53,977 nucleotides of DNA from Candidatus Rifleibacteriota bacterium (GCA_905236675.1 CAJOND010000050.1:1-53977); one strand, 5' to 3'; shown: positions 32,045 through 42,654, counted from the first letter of the stretch. Made by a program: numbers and translations. The notes: generated by a model from the sequence alone, not told the origin.

Positions 32045-33142
32045 TCACCAAATAAGAGTAGGTTTCACTATTTGAATACAAGAAAAACGAGCTTTATCAA
32101 CTAAATATAGGGGCGGAACAAGATATTTACCATTTAAAACTATACAGGAAGAAGACCCACCGTCTAAGAAAATTACATCTTGAATATCTTTAAATATATC
32201 GTTTTTTACAAACATACGAGCTACTTGATGTAATGAAAAACCTGCCTCAAATACAATAAAATATAGATTTCTTTCGCTATCCTGTGCTACTACTGTTTTT
32301 CTACTCGTCTGATCTTCTTTTCTGAATCTGAAAAATTGTCTGTCAACAGCATCCCAATGAGCATCTTTTCTGTTTCTTAATATCCATCCTCCTCCACCAA
32401 GAAGGTTATCAAAACTTCCTAAGAATCCAGCATCTCCATTCAACCAAACCATTTCTTTTTTATGCGGACGTAATAGTTCTGAACTATTTAATGGAGTTTC
32501 ACCCAAATACCAATATTGAATATTTTTAGAATCTTTGAATGAACATACAAAACAACGAGATAATCTAGCGGGAAATTGCCTTACTTGAGGGATTTGTCCA
32601 TTTTGAATAACTTGCCCCAGTACCCCTCTTTCAGAATAGAAACTACCATTCACAGCAGCCACTATTTCTTCCCCAAACTGACGACATCTTTTGAAATTTT
32701 CTAACAATCCGCTATCGTCTGTCCAAGTGTAGGTTCGGAACTCTAAAAAGCCTTTAACAATTTTAATACCCCTGAATCCTTCTCCATCAACTATTGATAA
32801 TCCTTCTGGAAGTTTACCAAAGTCTTCCTTAGGTAAATTCTTATTAACTTTTTCAAAAAGACTTCTTATGTTGCCTTTTACTTCTGTTTTTAAAGCTTTG
32901 TAATCTTTACTATCTTTTTCAGTATTATTAATATTTGAAGTTTGAGTAGCAATGGATGTTTTTGAAGCCTCAACATCGGCTTTACCTTGAACAGATTTAT
33001 TATCAGCATTAACTGTTTGATTAGACATAATAAAAAGTATAAATAAAAAAACTAGAAAAAAACAGTTACAATCATTGAAAACTGTCTTTTTATGCCTATT
33101 ATTATGAACCAAAAACAAAAATTTTAAGTTTGTATTATTCAT
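32045..33142 (-). CDS. Exported phosphodiester glycosidase (NAGPA-like)
   Basis: 365 residues. Long N-terminal region with a signal/anchor helix (about 27-40, FFLVFLFILFIM) and a Thr/Asn-rich linker. The NAGPA domain spans about residues 115-360, with EEIVAAVNGSFYSERG, the WLNGDAGFLG block, and the catalytic-region IFLDGGSSS. Family members cleave sugar-phosphodiester bonds, for example in cell-wall or polysaccharide turnover. AAGGAAG precedes the ATG by 4 nt. It follows the 917-residue outer-membrane protein gene by 8 bp, so the two are probably cotranscribed. Confidence 0.82.
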   Translation of the reverse strand: MNNTNLKFLFLVHNNRHKKTVFNDCNCFFLVFLFILFIMSNQTVNADNKSVQGKADVEASKTSIATQTSNINNTEKDSKDYKALKTEVKGNIRSLFEKVNKNLPKEDFGKLPEGLSIVDGEGFRGIKIVKGFLEFRTYTWTDDSGLLENFKRCRQFGEEIVAAVNGSFYSERGVLGQVIQNGQIPQVRQFPARLSRCFVCSFKDSKNIQYWYLGETPLNSSELLRPHKKEMVWLNGDAGFLGSFDNLLGGGGWILRNRKDAHWDAVDRQFFRFRKEDQTSRKTVVAQDSERNLYFIVFEAGFSLHQVARMFVKNDIFKDIQDVIFLDGGSSSCIVLNGKYLVPPLYLVDKARFSCIQIVKPTLIW

Positions 33143-33150
33143 TTGCTTCC

Positions 33151-35904
33151 TTATTGATTAATTATTCTTGTTATATCTTCCATAAGAAAACTACAATAAC
33201 TGCCATGACCATCTTGCCCATTTCTAATAGCATAGCCAGCTTTAAAAGAAATTGGCAAACGTTTGAAAAGAAGAAAACTACTAGCGAACTCAACTCCCCT
33301 ATCGTAATCATAATCAAATTTACCAGTATTTCTGGTATCACCCATTTCCCAAAATAGCCCAAGAGTAGCAAATTCATTCTGTAAAAAGCTTACTTGTTTA
33401 GGGAATTCCAATCTTATAGGTCTTGCCAATGTTAAACACAAATATCTAAGCTTATCACCAGATTTATAAGAAGAACTAAAAGCTTTTAAGTAATCATCGC
33501 CGCCTATACTTAAATCGTCAGGTCTTCTTATGTCATTATGTTTATCATCCTGTGCAACCCAGCCATTAATAGCTAAAACATAATAATCATTAATTGGAAT
33601 AAATTCATTCCATTTTAGAGAAAGGCTGTCGTAAAGCATATCTCCACCGAATAAATTTTCTACACCGCGTTTGTATTCTAGATCTACTAATCTTCCTTTT
33701 CTAGGGAATATATTATTATAAGGCTCTGTTCTTATAGCTTTTTGGGATAGATTTATAAAATAATAATGATCTTTTCCAGCTGTTGGTATTAAATTTCTAG
33801 GATTTTTCTTTATTTTTGCAATCCCTCTCCGTATCAAATCAAATCCAAAGGATAGCTCCATATCCAGCTTTAATGGATAATTAAATTGTAGTCTCTTCGA
33901 ACGTATTCTTTCAAAGTAATCTGTTTCCATATAACTTTTTCTAGCGGTATAATCGTCAAAGGAAACAGATGTTTCTAACATATCAAACCTGTTCATAAAT
34001 TTTGAAGTATAACCCCAGTCATGACTCTTTAAACCATAAGTAGGAGCAATCATTATTCCGCCTCTACCTAGTCTGTCAGACCGATAATTATAAATACCAA
34101 GGACTTTACCCTCAGAGTCTTTTCCAAGAACTGGTTTCCAAAGAGTATCATGATACTCTGGCTTATATTTATTTTCATGAACATCTAGTAGCTCTGCATT
34201 TTCAAAAGCCTTCCTTGGTTTCACAGTAATTAATTCGTCAGAATAATTATTATCTAAAACTAATGAAGCTATTGAAAAACCGCCATTATAAAGGGTTGCT
34301 ACTTCAATTTTTTTCTTTTCAGGATCAGAAAAAGAAATATCCCATACTCCACCAGGAATACTCGAACATTTTATAAGTTTACTTGATTTTTCATCAAAAT
34401 AATAAAGCTGAGTAGTAGACTGATTAGAATTAGCAGCGCACCAAAGTTTTCCATCTACGAACTTTAAAGATCTTAAATCTCCATCGTAGCTAATAAGTAT
34501 TTTTGTCTCTTTTTCTGCTTCTTTAGCATCTAAAGGTAAAATACCCAAATGAGTTTCAAAATCAATAGTTTGAAAAGTAAAGAATAGTCTATTCCCTTTT
34601 ATATCAAGGGCTAAATCTAAGGGTCTTATTGTTGCACCTAAATCTAATTCTGTTATTGCTTTACTTAAACCGTCTTTACTAAGAGACTTTAATCTTATAA
34701 TTCCAGATTTTGAATTAACATAATATATTTTATTATTATAAATAGCGAGAGGCTTAAAACTACCGTTTTCAGAAACAATACATCTGCTATGCCCATTTAA
34801 ATCAACAGCCATTAAAACTAATCGTTTTTCTCTACGACCATTGACATTGTATTTCCCTATAATTACTTCACCCTTTTCTGAATCATAAATCATTGTTGGG
34901 TGAACATTTTTTAAAAGAACCCGAGGTTTTTCTATGCCTTTTCGATAGTAAAGATCATAGTTTTCTGTAGTATATCTTCTGGAAGAAACCCATAATCTTT
35001 CATTATTACTGATTCTTAAATAAGAACGAAAAATTTTAGCATCATTTTTAGTATAATCAACATCAAGATAATCTGGATCAACAAAGTTATCGAAATCTAT
35101 ACCTTGTTTAGAAACATAATCCACATAAGAATTGTAGGCTTCTTTCAAAGATACTCCGTAATACTTTTTAAAAGCCTGTTCAAAACTTCTAACATTTCTT
35201 ACTATTGATGAAACTAATTCTACATCGGCTCCCTTCTTGTATTTGCTTTCCCAATAAGCCAACATGGAATGAGCCTGAAAAAGCATTTCTTCCTTAACTA
35301 AAATAGGCTGATTAGTTATAGTATTCAAATCATTTAACGAGTAGAGTCTTTCATACCTAGCCATATCCAGCAATCTGCTGTAATGTATTGAGTCAATAGT
35401 AAAAGCATAATTTAGGGCCATTCCCTCTATAAACCATTGAGGAATAACTAACATAGCCAAAGAACGTCGCCAAGTAAAACTTACATTTGAAGTTGATTTT
35501 TTTACCATTGTTTTAGCTAACGAAAGAGCAAATCTCTTTTCTAATGAATATGAACGAGCTGAAAGAACATCCATTTCATCAAAAATACTAAGATTGATTA
35601 AGTCAAAATTTGAATCGGCGGTGCTGCTTATTACATCATCATGATCATTCAGAACAACAGTTACTACAAAATCTTTTTCTTTTGGGAAATTTTCTAATAC
35701 TCTTTCTCTAACTTTTGAAAAGCTTGTTATTATTCTAGGGATAGCTTCCTTAATACTCTCAGGATAATATATTCGCAATCCATACTCTACTACGTAACAG
35801 TAATTGCCTAAATGTTTGTAGACTTCATCCTTTTCTGTAGCAAATACAGAAGAGCAAAAAAGTACAGCAATTAAAGTTATAAAAATAATTTTAGTGATTT
35901 TCAT
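33151..35904 (-). CDS. Peptidase-MA-like, propeller and outer-membrane barrel fusion protein
   Basis: 917 residues. Signal peptide (1-22, ending FCSSVFA). Residues about 30-260 resemble the peptidase MA/gluzincin fold: the WFIEGMAL third-ligand motif (157-163) is there, but the expected HExxH about 30 residues earlier reads FALSLAKTM, so it is probably not an active protease. Residues about 280-590 contain repeated short strands with VSSRRYTTENYDLYY, IYYVNSKSGI and LWCAANSNQSTTQLYYFD, a TolB/DPP-type propeller. The last 300 residues alternate polar and hydrophobic strands (GGIMIAPTYGLKSHDWGY ... SFKAGYAIRNG), consistent with a BamA-like barrel. Terminal residue is Gln, not the usual Phe. Confidence 0.7.
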   Translation of the reverse strand: MKITKIIFITLIAVLFCSSVFATEKDEVYKHLGNYCYVVEYGLRIYYPESIKEAIPRIITSFSKVRERVLENFPKEKDFVVTVVLNDHDDVISSTADSNFDLINLSIFDEMDVLSARSYSLEKRFALSLAKTMVKKSTSNVSFTWRRSLAMLVIPQWFIEGMALNYAFTIDSIHYSRLLDMARYERLYSLNDLNTITNQPILVKEEMLFQAHSMLAYWESKYKKGADVELVSSIVRNVRSFEQAFKKYYGVSLKEAYNSYVDYVSKQGIDFDNFVDPDYLDVDYTKNDAKIFRSYLRISNNERLWVSSRRYTTENYDLYYRKGIEKPRVLLKNVHPTMIYDSEKGEVIIGKYNVNGRREKRLVLMAVDLNGHSRCIVSENGSFKPLAIYNNKIYYVNSKSGIIRLKSLSKDGLSKAITELDLGATIRPLDLALDIKGNRLFFTFQTIDFETHLGILPLDAKEAEKETKILISYDGDLRSLKFVDGKLWCAANSNQSTTQLYYFDEKSSKLIKCSSIPGGVWDISFSDPEKKKIEVATLYNGGFSIASLVLDNNYSDELITVKPRKAFENAELLDVHENKYKPEYHDTLWKPVLGKDSEGKVLGIYNYRSDRLGRGGIMIAPTYGLKSHDWGYTSKFMNRFDMLETSVSFDDYTARKSYMETDYFERIRSKRLQFNYPLKLDMELSFGFDLIRRGIAKIKKNPRNLIPTAGKDHYYFINLSQKAIRTEPYNNIFPRKGRLVDLEYKRGVENLFGGDMLYDSLSLKWNEFIPINDYYVLAINGWVAQDDKHNDIRRPDDLSIGGDDYLKAFSSSYKSGDKLRYLCLTLARPIRLEFPKQVSFLQNEFATLGLFWEMGDTRNTGKFDYDYDRGVEFASSFLLFKRLPISFKAGYAIRNGQDGHGSYCSFLMEDITRIINQ

Positions 35905-35982
35905 ACCAAAACAGATTACAACAGTATAAAACTAACGTCAAGAGGGATAACAAAAGAATCAGAGCAAATAGCTATAATTATT

Positions 35983-38900
35983 TTAGAATTTCAAAGCAGA
36001 ATCATTAATCAATGAAATAAGTTCTTGAGTAGAAATTCTACCTGCTAAATCTGTTCCTTCAAGTAAGCCATCAGCTAAATCACGCTTTTTCCCATGAAGC
36101 TGAACTATTTTTTCTTCAATAGTATTAGATGTAATTAATTTGTAAATTGTTACTGGTTTATTTTGCCCGATTCGGTGTGCACGATCGGAAGCCTGGTCTT
36201 CTACAGCTGGATTCCACCATGGATCCATATGAATTACAAAATCAGCAGCAGTTAAATTAATACCTTGCCCACCAGCCTTTAAGCTTATTAAAAAGAAATC
36301 GCCATTTCCTTCTTGAAATTCTTTAATGGCTTTGTTTCTTGCTCTTATAGGAGTAGAACCGTCAAGATACTGATAACTATAACCTTTTTCATCAAAGAAA
36401 CGTCTTATTATACTTAAATGATCTACAAATTGGCTAAATATTAGTGTCTTATGACCATTTGCCAGCAACTCTTCTGTAATATTTTCTAATAAAGAAAGCT
36501 TAGAACTCTTTATATTAATATTTGGATATACTAAAGAAGGATTACAGCATAATCTTCTTAGTTTCATAATTTCAGCGAGAACAATCATAGGTTTTGTATC
36601 TGTTTTATTATTTTTGTTTTGATTAATGTTCTCTATGGCTTCTCTTCTGACACTTTCATAAAGTTCGGCTTCTTCCTGACTCAAATCAACATTAAGAGTA
36701 ACTTCTGTTCTTGGCGGGAGATCTTTTAAGACTTGACTTTTTGTTCTTCTAAGAATAAAAGGTTTAACCAGCTTTTTTAATCTTTCTTGAGCACCTTTAT
36801 CGTTAAAATTCTGTATAGGAATAGCAAATTTATCGTTAAAACTACTAATAGAACCTAATAAGCCAGGGTTCAAAAATCTGAATAAATTCCACAATTCTCC
36901 TAAGTGATTTTCAATAGGAGTACCAGTCATAAGCATTTTGAAATCGCCCTTTAACAACATAGCTGCCTGAGATCTATTTGTTGACATATTTTTTATAGCC
37001 TGGGCCTCATCTAATATCACAGTGCTCCAATTAATTTGAGAAAGCATTTCTATTTCTCTCTGTAAAACCCCATAGCTGCAAATAATCAAATCATTTGGTG
37101 CCAAGTCTTTTATTACTTGTTTCCTATCACTTTGAGCAAAGAGTATGGGATTTAAACCAGGAGCAAATCTTTGGCATTCGTTAAGCCAGTTTGAGCAAAC
37201 TGAAGTAGGAGCTAATACAAATGCTGGACCTCGTGAAGATCTTGCTGTAATAATAGATAATGCTTCAATTGTTTTTCCTAACCCCATATCATCAGCCAAA
37301 CAAGACCCCATACCTAGGAAAGACATTCTGCTCAGCCATTTAAATCCATCTTTTTGATATGAACGTAACTCACCCTTAAAGCTCGATGGTATAATAAAAT
37401 CTCTTTCCTCTGCATGTTTTATACGATTTAACATTTCATGCCAACTTCTATCAAAAGTAATATGACCGCTTTCAGAGAGAATATCATCCATTATTTTAAT
37501 TACTGATTTATGGAAAATATTCTTTTGATCATCTACTAAAGTAAAAGTTTTCAAATCTTCTATTTTGTTTCTAAATTCCTCTGTAATAGCAACAAATTTA
37601 TCTTCATCAATCTGAATAAACTTACTGCCTTTATTATAATTTTTTAATAATTTCTGTAGAGAAAGCACATGATTTTCATCAATTTTTAAATCACCTTCTA
37701 TTGAAAACCATTCATTAAAAGTATTTATCTTAAAAGAAAAATCTGAAAATTTTGCAGATAATACTTTTTTAGGTTTAACATTTTCAGGCCATTCTGTTAT
37801 TAATTCTGGATAATCTTTTATGCTTAGAAGGAAATCAAGTGATAATTCAGCAGTATTAAAAGTTGAAACACAATCTTCATTTATATTATTAATCAAAATT
37901 GGACAGTCGTTTAATAGCTCTTTAAAATGTAAACTTTCCAATTTTATATTTCTTTTTGTATGTAGGTTTTGACCTGCTATTTCAGTGAATATATCAATAT
38001 CGCCCTTACCAGGAATAAAAGATGGTCCGTTTGAGCCAAAAGGTTTCACTCTAAAACTTGCCTTTAAGCCTTCACCCATAGGTTCCAACTGAATATATAT
38101 TTGTGAACTTGAAGCAATACTAGCTATTGGGGTCTGGTTACTAACACTTTCAAGAGCATTATGAACAGGCATTAAATTAGAAAGAGAATTTAAAAGATTT
38201 TTCAATCTATTCGCCGCAGAAATTGGGAAAATCTGATTTTCATTCAATAATGAAGCCGTCTGTTGTTGCAATTCAGAAAACTCATAAATTCTTATTCTTC
38301 TGTTGTTTTCAACTATCGCCTTAATGCTTTCATTTTCATATTTAGGTTGAAATGTATAATATAGCCCCTCTTCATTTTCTTTTAACATTAAAACTGGATT
38401 AGATTTTAGTATTTCGACAGGACTATCAAAATTACCATTTAAATATACATTTGAACAATTAACTAATAAAGTTAATACAGAAGAATTTGACTCTATTAAG
38501 CTATTTGCCCAAGCCCTTGAATGCTGCAATTTTTTGTATATCAATTTATCTTTAGAAGAGAAATACTCAGGGAAAGGCTTAATATCATCAAAATAATTAT
38601 CTAATGAAATAGATTTACCTAAAGACCAATTACCATTCTTAAGTTTTTGTTGCTCTTTAGGAATGAGCTGAATTAAAGAATTATCAGAATTGATTCTCAA
38701 ATCCCATATAATTCTAAGAGAATTATCATTGTTATTTAGAGAAAGATTTAATTTCGAAGACAATTCATCTAAAACATATTCCCATTTTTGCTTTTGCTGG
38801 ACCCTTTTAACAAATGGAATTATAAAATTGTTTTCCCAATTTTTTAATAGATTGTCTTGTTCTTCTGTTATTGCTATATCTAACCCTTTTGCCAAAAGTA

Positions 38901-40164
38901 ATAGTTCATTGTAAATTAAAGGAAATTGAGTTTCAACAATTCTGTCAAGCAGTGATTTTACACTTCTTTTTAATACTTCATTGTCATTATATCCAATCCA
39001 AAAGGCAATAAAACAGGTTAGCCATTCAAAAAAAGGACTATTTGAGTTATCTGATTCCAAATAATTAGCTATTTTATCTGAATTATATTTGCCTACAATT
39101 TTTGCAAGATAAAATTCGTAAAGTATTTTATATGCAGGCCTATAAATCAAAAGTATTTTATCTAATTTTTCAATATGTTTCTTTGCATCATATAAAGAAT
39201 CACTGCTTCCGTCCTGGAGAAGTGCAATAAAATAAAAAATATCCGCTAAAGAAAAGAATGTAATATTGCGTTTTGATTTTTCTTTTTGAAGTGATTTTAA
39301 AGAATGACGGAATAAATTTAACGAATCATTACTACCATGAAAAAGATATACTAAAAATGCATTAATTCCTTGAGCCTCTAAGGATGTTGATACCTCAATA
39401 TAAGATCTTGCTCTTTCAAAATCACCCTTAAAGATAAGATATAAAGCTAAATTATGAGCTGCTTGCGATAAAAATAATTCTGATTTAAACCACTTTGGCT
39501 TCATAAAATATGAAACCAAATCCTGATTTTCATTTGAAATTATCTTTTCAAAATGCAGTAATTCATAATGAATAGCATAATTAAATAAAAATATCTGAGA
39601 AACTTCTGGAAGAATCGAAAACCATTTTTCATCGAACGGTTCTAATATTTTATTAAAAATAGTAATTTCGCTACCATTGTTTAAAAAAGAATAATCAAAG
39701 TTTTCAAAAATATCCGGTTTTAAATTTCCACTTAAAATATCCATCAAAACAGAAGAAAATAAATTCTGTTTACAGGAAAATTCAAAAGCAAAGTCAGAAC
39801 AATTAACAAAATTTCTTAAAGTTAGAGAAAATTTTTCTTTATCTGAATCAATAGGAAATCGGTATGCAAACGGATAATATAAATCTGATACCATATATCT
39901 GTCATTGTTTTCTATTATAATAGACTCTTGTGACAACTTTTTGGTTATATCAGACAATGGTTTTTCATCTGAAAAAGTATATTCACACAGGCCCTTTTTC
40001 GATAATTCTTTAAGAAGCCATTCAAGCTGGAATATATTAAGTTCCATATTAAAATTAGCTATACATGAGCATAAATACTTTTCTTGAATAGTTAATTTTT
40101 TAAATTTTTTTTCTGACTTATTTAATTTTTCTATATTCCAATTATCAGACATACTTTGATTCAC
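35983..40164 (-). CDS. SNF2-family helicase (Swi2/Snf2, RapA/HepA-like)
   Basis: 1393 residues. The C-terminal 480 residues are a complete SNF2 motor: LRSYQKDGFKWL, CLADDMGLGKTIEAL (Walker A near residue 960), DEAQ box VILDEAQAIKN (near 1053), MLMTGTPIENHLGELW, LRRTKSQVLKDLPPRTE, and motif VI SDRAHRIGQNKPV. The first 890 residues are mostly helical with no domain I recognise; bacterial SNF2 proteins often carry a SWIM zinc finger here, and I see no C-x-C...C-x-H pattern. It probably remodels protein-DNA or RNA polymerase complexes. Preceded by a 19-bp hairpin. Confidence 0.92.
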   Translation of the reverse strand: MNQSMSDNWNIEKLNKSEKKFKKLTIQEKYLCSCIANFNMELNIFQLEWLLKELSKKGLCEYTFSDEKPLSDITKKLSQESIIIENNDRYMVSDLYYPFAYRFPIDSDKEKFSLTLRNFVNCSDFAFEFSCKQNLFSSVLMDILSGNLKPDIFENFDYSFLNNGSEITIFNKILEPFDEKWFSILPEVSQIFLFNYAIHYELLHFEKIISNENQDLVSYFMKPKWFKSELFLSQAAHNLALYLIFKGDFERARSYIEVSTSLEAQGINAFLVYLFHGSNDSLNLFRHSLKSLQKEKSKRNITFFSLADIFYFIALLQDGSSDSLYDAKKHIEKLDKILLIYRPAYKILYEFYLAKIVGKYNSDKIANYLESDNSNSPFFEWLTCFIAFWIGYNDNEVLKRSVKSLLDRIVETQFPLIYNELLLLAKGLDIAITEEQDNLLKNWENNFIIPFVKRVQQKQKWEYVLDELSSKLNLSLNNNDNSLRIIWDLRINSDNSLIQLIPKEQQKLKNGNWSLGKSISLDNYFDDIKPFPEYFSSKDKLIYKKLQHSRAWANSLIESNSSVLTLLVNCSNVYLNGNFDSPVEILKSNPVLMLKENEEGLYYTFQPKYENESIKAIVENNRRIRIYEFSELQQQTASLLNENQIFPISAANRLKNLLNSLSNLMPVHNALESVSNQTPIASIASSSQIYIQLEPMGEGLKASFRVKPFGSNGPSFIPGKGDIDIFTEIAGQNLHTKRNIKLESLHFKELLNDCPILINNINEDCVSTFNTAELSLDFLLSIKDYPELITEWPENVKPKKVLSAKFSDFSFKINTFNEWFSIEGDLKIDENHVLSLQKLLKNYNKGSKFIQIDEDKFVAITEEFRNKIEDLKTFTLVDDQKNIFHKSVIKIMDDILSESGHITFDRSWHEMLNRIKHAEERDFIIPSSFKGELRSYQKDGFKWLSRMSFLGMGSCLADDMGLGKTIEALSIITARSSRGPAFVLAPTSVCSNWLNECQRFAPGLNPILFAQSDRKQVIKDLAPNDLIICSYGVLQREIEMLSQINWSTVILDEAQAIKNMSTNRSQAAMLLKGDFKMLMTGTPIENHLGELWNLFRFLNPGLLGSISSFNDKFAIPIQNFNDKGAQERLKKLVKPFILRRTKSQVLKDLPPRTEVTLNVDLSQEEAELYESVRREAIENINQNKNNKTDTKPMIVLAEIMKLRRLCCNPSLVYPNINIKSSKLSLLENITEELLANGHKTLIFSQFVDHLSIIRRFFDEKGYSYQYLDGSTPIRARNKAIKEFQEGNGDFFLISLKAGGQGINLTAADFVIHMDPWWNPAVEDQASDRAHRIGQNKPVTIYKLITSNTIEEKIVQLHGKKRDLADGLLEGTDLAGRISTQELISLINDSALKF

Positions 40165-40181
40165 TAAATATTTTTGTAAAA

Positions 40182-40230
40182 TTAAATAATGAAATTTTTC
40201 ATGATAATCAAGAAAAATTTCATTATTTAA
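40182..40230. terminator. 19-bp perfect inverted repeat between amidohydrolase and SNF2 genes
   Basis: The arms at 40182-40200 and 40212-40230 are exact complements with an 11-nt loop. On the minus strand it is followed by TTTTAC. It lies 22 bp after the amidohydrolase stop and 18 bp before the SNF2 start. Likely a terminator or attenuator despite being AT-rich. Confidence 0.6.
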
Positions 40231-40252
40231 TAAACTTAAGCTTTAAGAAACC

Positions 40253-41623
40253 TTATCTGGATATATATATTTCCTTGCTGCGTTCATTTTGTTTAGCAAT
40301 TAATTCTTCTAATTCATATGATGTAATTCTAGTAAACTCACCATTTTGAATAAGAATATTTCCATGAACCATAGAGAAATCAACTTTATCAACGGCACAG
40401 AATACAATTGCAGCTAAAGGATCAGTAGAACTGCCTGCTTGTCTCAAGCTGTTAAGTTTTATACCGATAATATCAGCTTCATAACCTGGTTCAAGCATAC
40501 CTATATCATCTCTTCCCAAAACTTTTGCGCCACCTAAAGTTGCTGCTTTTAGAACATCTCTTGCAGTTATACAATCAGCAGTTTTTAATACTCTTTGTAA
40601 AAGCAATGCATTTCTACATTCAAGAAGCATATTAGAACAGTCATTACTAGCACTACCATCAACAGCAAGACTTACAGGTACATTGTTTTTTAACATTTCA
40701 ACGATTGGTGCTATACCTGAAGCTAATCTCATATTGCTAGTCGGACAATGTGCTACACCACCGCCCATTTCACCCATTCTCTTTATTTCATCTTCATTAA
40801 GATGAACACAGTGTGCAAAGAATGAATTACCATCCATCCAACCTAATTTAACCATAAAATCAAATGGTCTTAATCCGCAGTCAGCTAAAGTGTAATCCTG
40901 TTCATCAAAAGTTTCTGCTAAATGAGTATGACACTTCAAACCTTTTTCATTAGCATATTTCTTTGCTTCAACCATTAATTCTTTAGTAACAGAGAATGGA
41001 GAACATGGAGCAACAATTATGCGGCACATTCCACCTTTCTTACTTTCATGAACTTGTTTTACAAGTTCATCTGTTTCTTTCATGATTACATCTTCGGTTT
41101 GAACTACAGAATCAGGTGGAAGTCCACCATCTTTCTGAGAACGAGACATACTGCCTCTACATAGGTGGAATCTCAACCCCATTTCGTTAGCAGCTTTAAC
41201 CTGTCTTAAATAAATACTGGAATCATTATTGGGAACTAAATAAGAATGGTCAACAGATGTAGTACAGCCACTTTCTAGAAGTTCCAAACAAGCTATTCTT
41301 GTAGATAATTCGAAATCACTAGGTGTAAACTTTGCCCATAATCCATAAAGGTTTGTTAACCAATTAAATAGCTTAGCATCTTGAACATTAGGATAATTTC
41401 TTGTTAAAGTTTGGTAAAAATGATGATGTGTATTAACCAAACCTGGCATTATTAACAATTCTGACGCATCAACATTACGTGCATCACCTGCCATAGAAGC
41501 CAATTCAGCATCCGGACCTACAGCTTTAATTTCAGAATCTTCAATCAATACCGATACATTTTCTTTTAATTCAGTGTCTCCACCTGCCCAAAAATATTTT
41601 GCATTTTTTAAAAATATTTTCAT
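40253..41623 (-). CDS. Amidohydrolase, 8-oxoguanine deaminase-like
   Basis: 456 residues from the second of two adjacent ATG codons (AAGGAG 6 nt upstream). Metal-binding signatures: LVNTHHHFYQTLTRN, CHTHLAE, FFAHCVHL, and AVDGSASNDCSNMLLE followed by CRNALLLQRV. The last block is close to that of characterised 8-oxoguanine deaminases and of the AtzB/SsnA-like group. Expected to deaminate an oxidised or modified purine in the cytoplasm. Substrate choice within the family cannot be settled by eye; hydroxydechloroatrazine-type hydrolases are the main alternative. Confidence 0.85.
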   Translation of the reverse strand: MKIFLKNAKYFWAGGDTELKENVSVLIEDSEIKAVGPDAELASMAGDARNVDASELLIMPGLVNTHHHFYQTLTRNYPNVQDAKLFNWLTNLYGLWAKFTPSDFELSTRIACLELLESGCTTSVDHSYLVPNNDSSIYLRQVKAANEMGLRFHLCRGSMSRSQKDGGLPPDSVVQTEDVIMKETDELVKQVHESKKGGMCRIIVAPCSPFSVTKELMVEAKKYANEKGLKCHTHLAETFDEQDYTLADCGLRPFDFMVKLGWMDGNSFFAHCVHLNEDEIKRMGEMGGGVAHCPTSNMRLASGIAPIVEMLKNNVPVSLAVDGSASNDCSNMLLECRNALLLQRVLKTADCITARDVLKAATLGGAKVLGRDDIGMLEPGYEADIIGIKLNSLRQAGSSTDPLAAIVFCAVDKVDFSMVHGNILIQNGEFTRITSYELEELIAKQNERSKEIYISR

Positions 41624-41817
41624 CATACTCTCCTTGAATTTTATGCATATATAATACACCAATTATCATTATTAATCACAAAAAAAATAAGTTAATCAGA
41701 TAATATTTTTAAAGTTACCTTACCTGACAGAACTAGACTATTTCAAACTATTAATATATAATACAAAAGCTTTAACTTTACTTATAGACAGAGATTATTT
41801 TTGAGTAATATATTATT

Positions 41818-42481
41818 ATGCAAAAAACAAATAATGATCCGGATTTTGCTTGTTGTGGTTATGGTTGTTTAATTTTTATTTTATTTCCATTTATCCTTAA
41901 ATATCCGGTTTTATTAGTATATATTGCGATAATAATAATAATTCATTATATTATATCTATATTAAAAGAAGAAAAATTAGCTAAAGAAGCAGAATTATCA
42001 AGAATAGAGAATGAATTTGCATCTGTTTTCCCTTATGTTGCCGAACAATATAATAGCGTAATGAAAGAATTAAATCAAAAAGGGAAAAACTTTTTAGTAT
42101 ATAAACGAAATATAATTAATATTTTCCAGAAAGACAAAGAGCTATTTTTCAAGTTAAAAGAATTAGAAGCCGAAGGTGAAAAATATACTAAACTTATTGA
42201 AGATTTAAACCATTCGTTATCAATATCTAAAAAGGAAGATAAAAATATAGTTTTTTAAAGAATGCACAAGAAAAACGTTCTTTATATGTAAAGTATATTA
42301 AAGAAATAAAAACAGCTATTAAAGAGACAGCTCAAGATTTTTTAAATGTTAAAAGTGAACTTATTTTAAACGGTTCTTCATCAGCTGATAATATTGAAAT
42401 AATAGAAGAAACATTGGCTTCGTTAGAAGCAAAATCTAAAACTTTAACATATATACAAAGCAATTTGCCAGTTTTGGATTA
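41818..42481 (+). pseudogene. Membrane/coiled-coil protein gene interrupted by a frameshift in a T-tract
   Basis: The first frame (146 codons, stop at 42258) encodes a Cys-containing start (DFACCGYGC), a long hydrophobic segment (about 19-48), then charged helices. The T6 run at 42251-42256 is followed by TAA. With one more T the frame continues LKNAQEKRSLYVKYIKEIKT to LPVLD and TAA at 42481. The added 75 codons keep the helical, Lys/Glu-rich style, so the original protein was about 221 residues. Could be a true lesion, a slippage-switched gene or a sequencing error. Family not recognised. Confidence 0.7.
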
Positions 42482-42618
42482 ATTTCTAACTATTTATTCT
42501 AGTATAATCAATAATCCCAGAATTATAACGCAAAAAAAAGAAACATTGCGATAAGTTTTATGCTAGCACCATAATTATATTTTTTGTCTCTTACCAATAA
42601 AAGCTTTAATCATATAAC

Positions 42619-42654
42619 AAAAAAGACGCTTGGATAATTCCAAGCGTCTTTTTA
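42619..42654 (-). terminator. Bidirectional rho-independent terminator
   Basis: The stem agacgcttgg (42625-42634) / ccaagcgtct (42641-42650), loop of 6, is flanked by A7 on the left and T4-5 on the right. It ends the alpha-2-macroglobulin transcript 11 bp after its stop and also the plus-strand gene at 41818. Confidence 0.92.
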
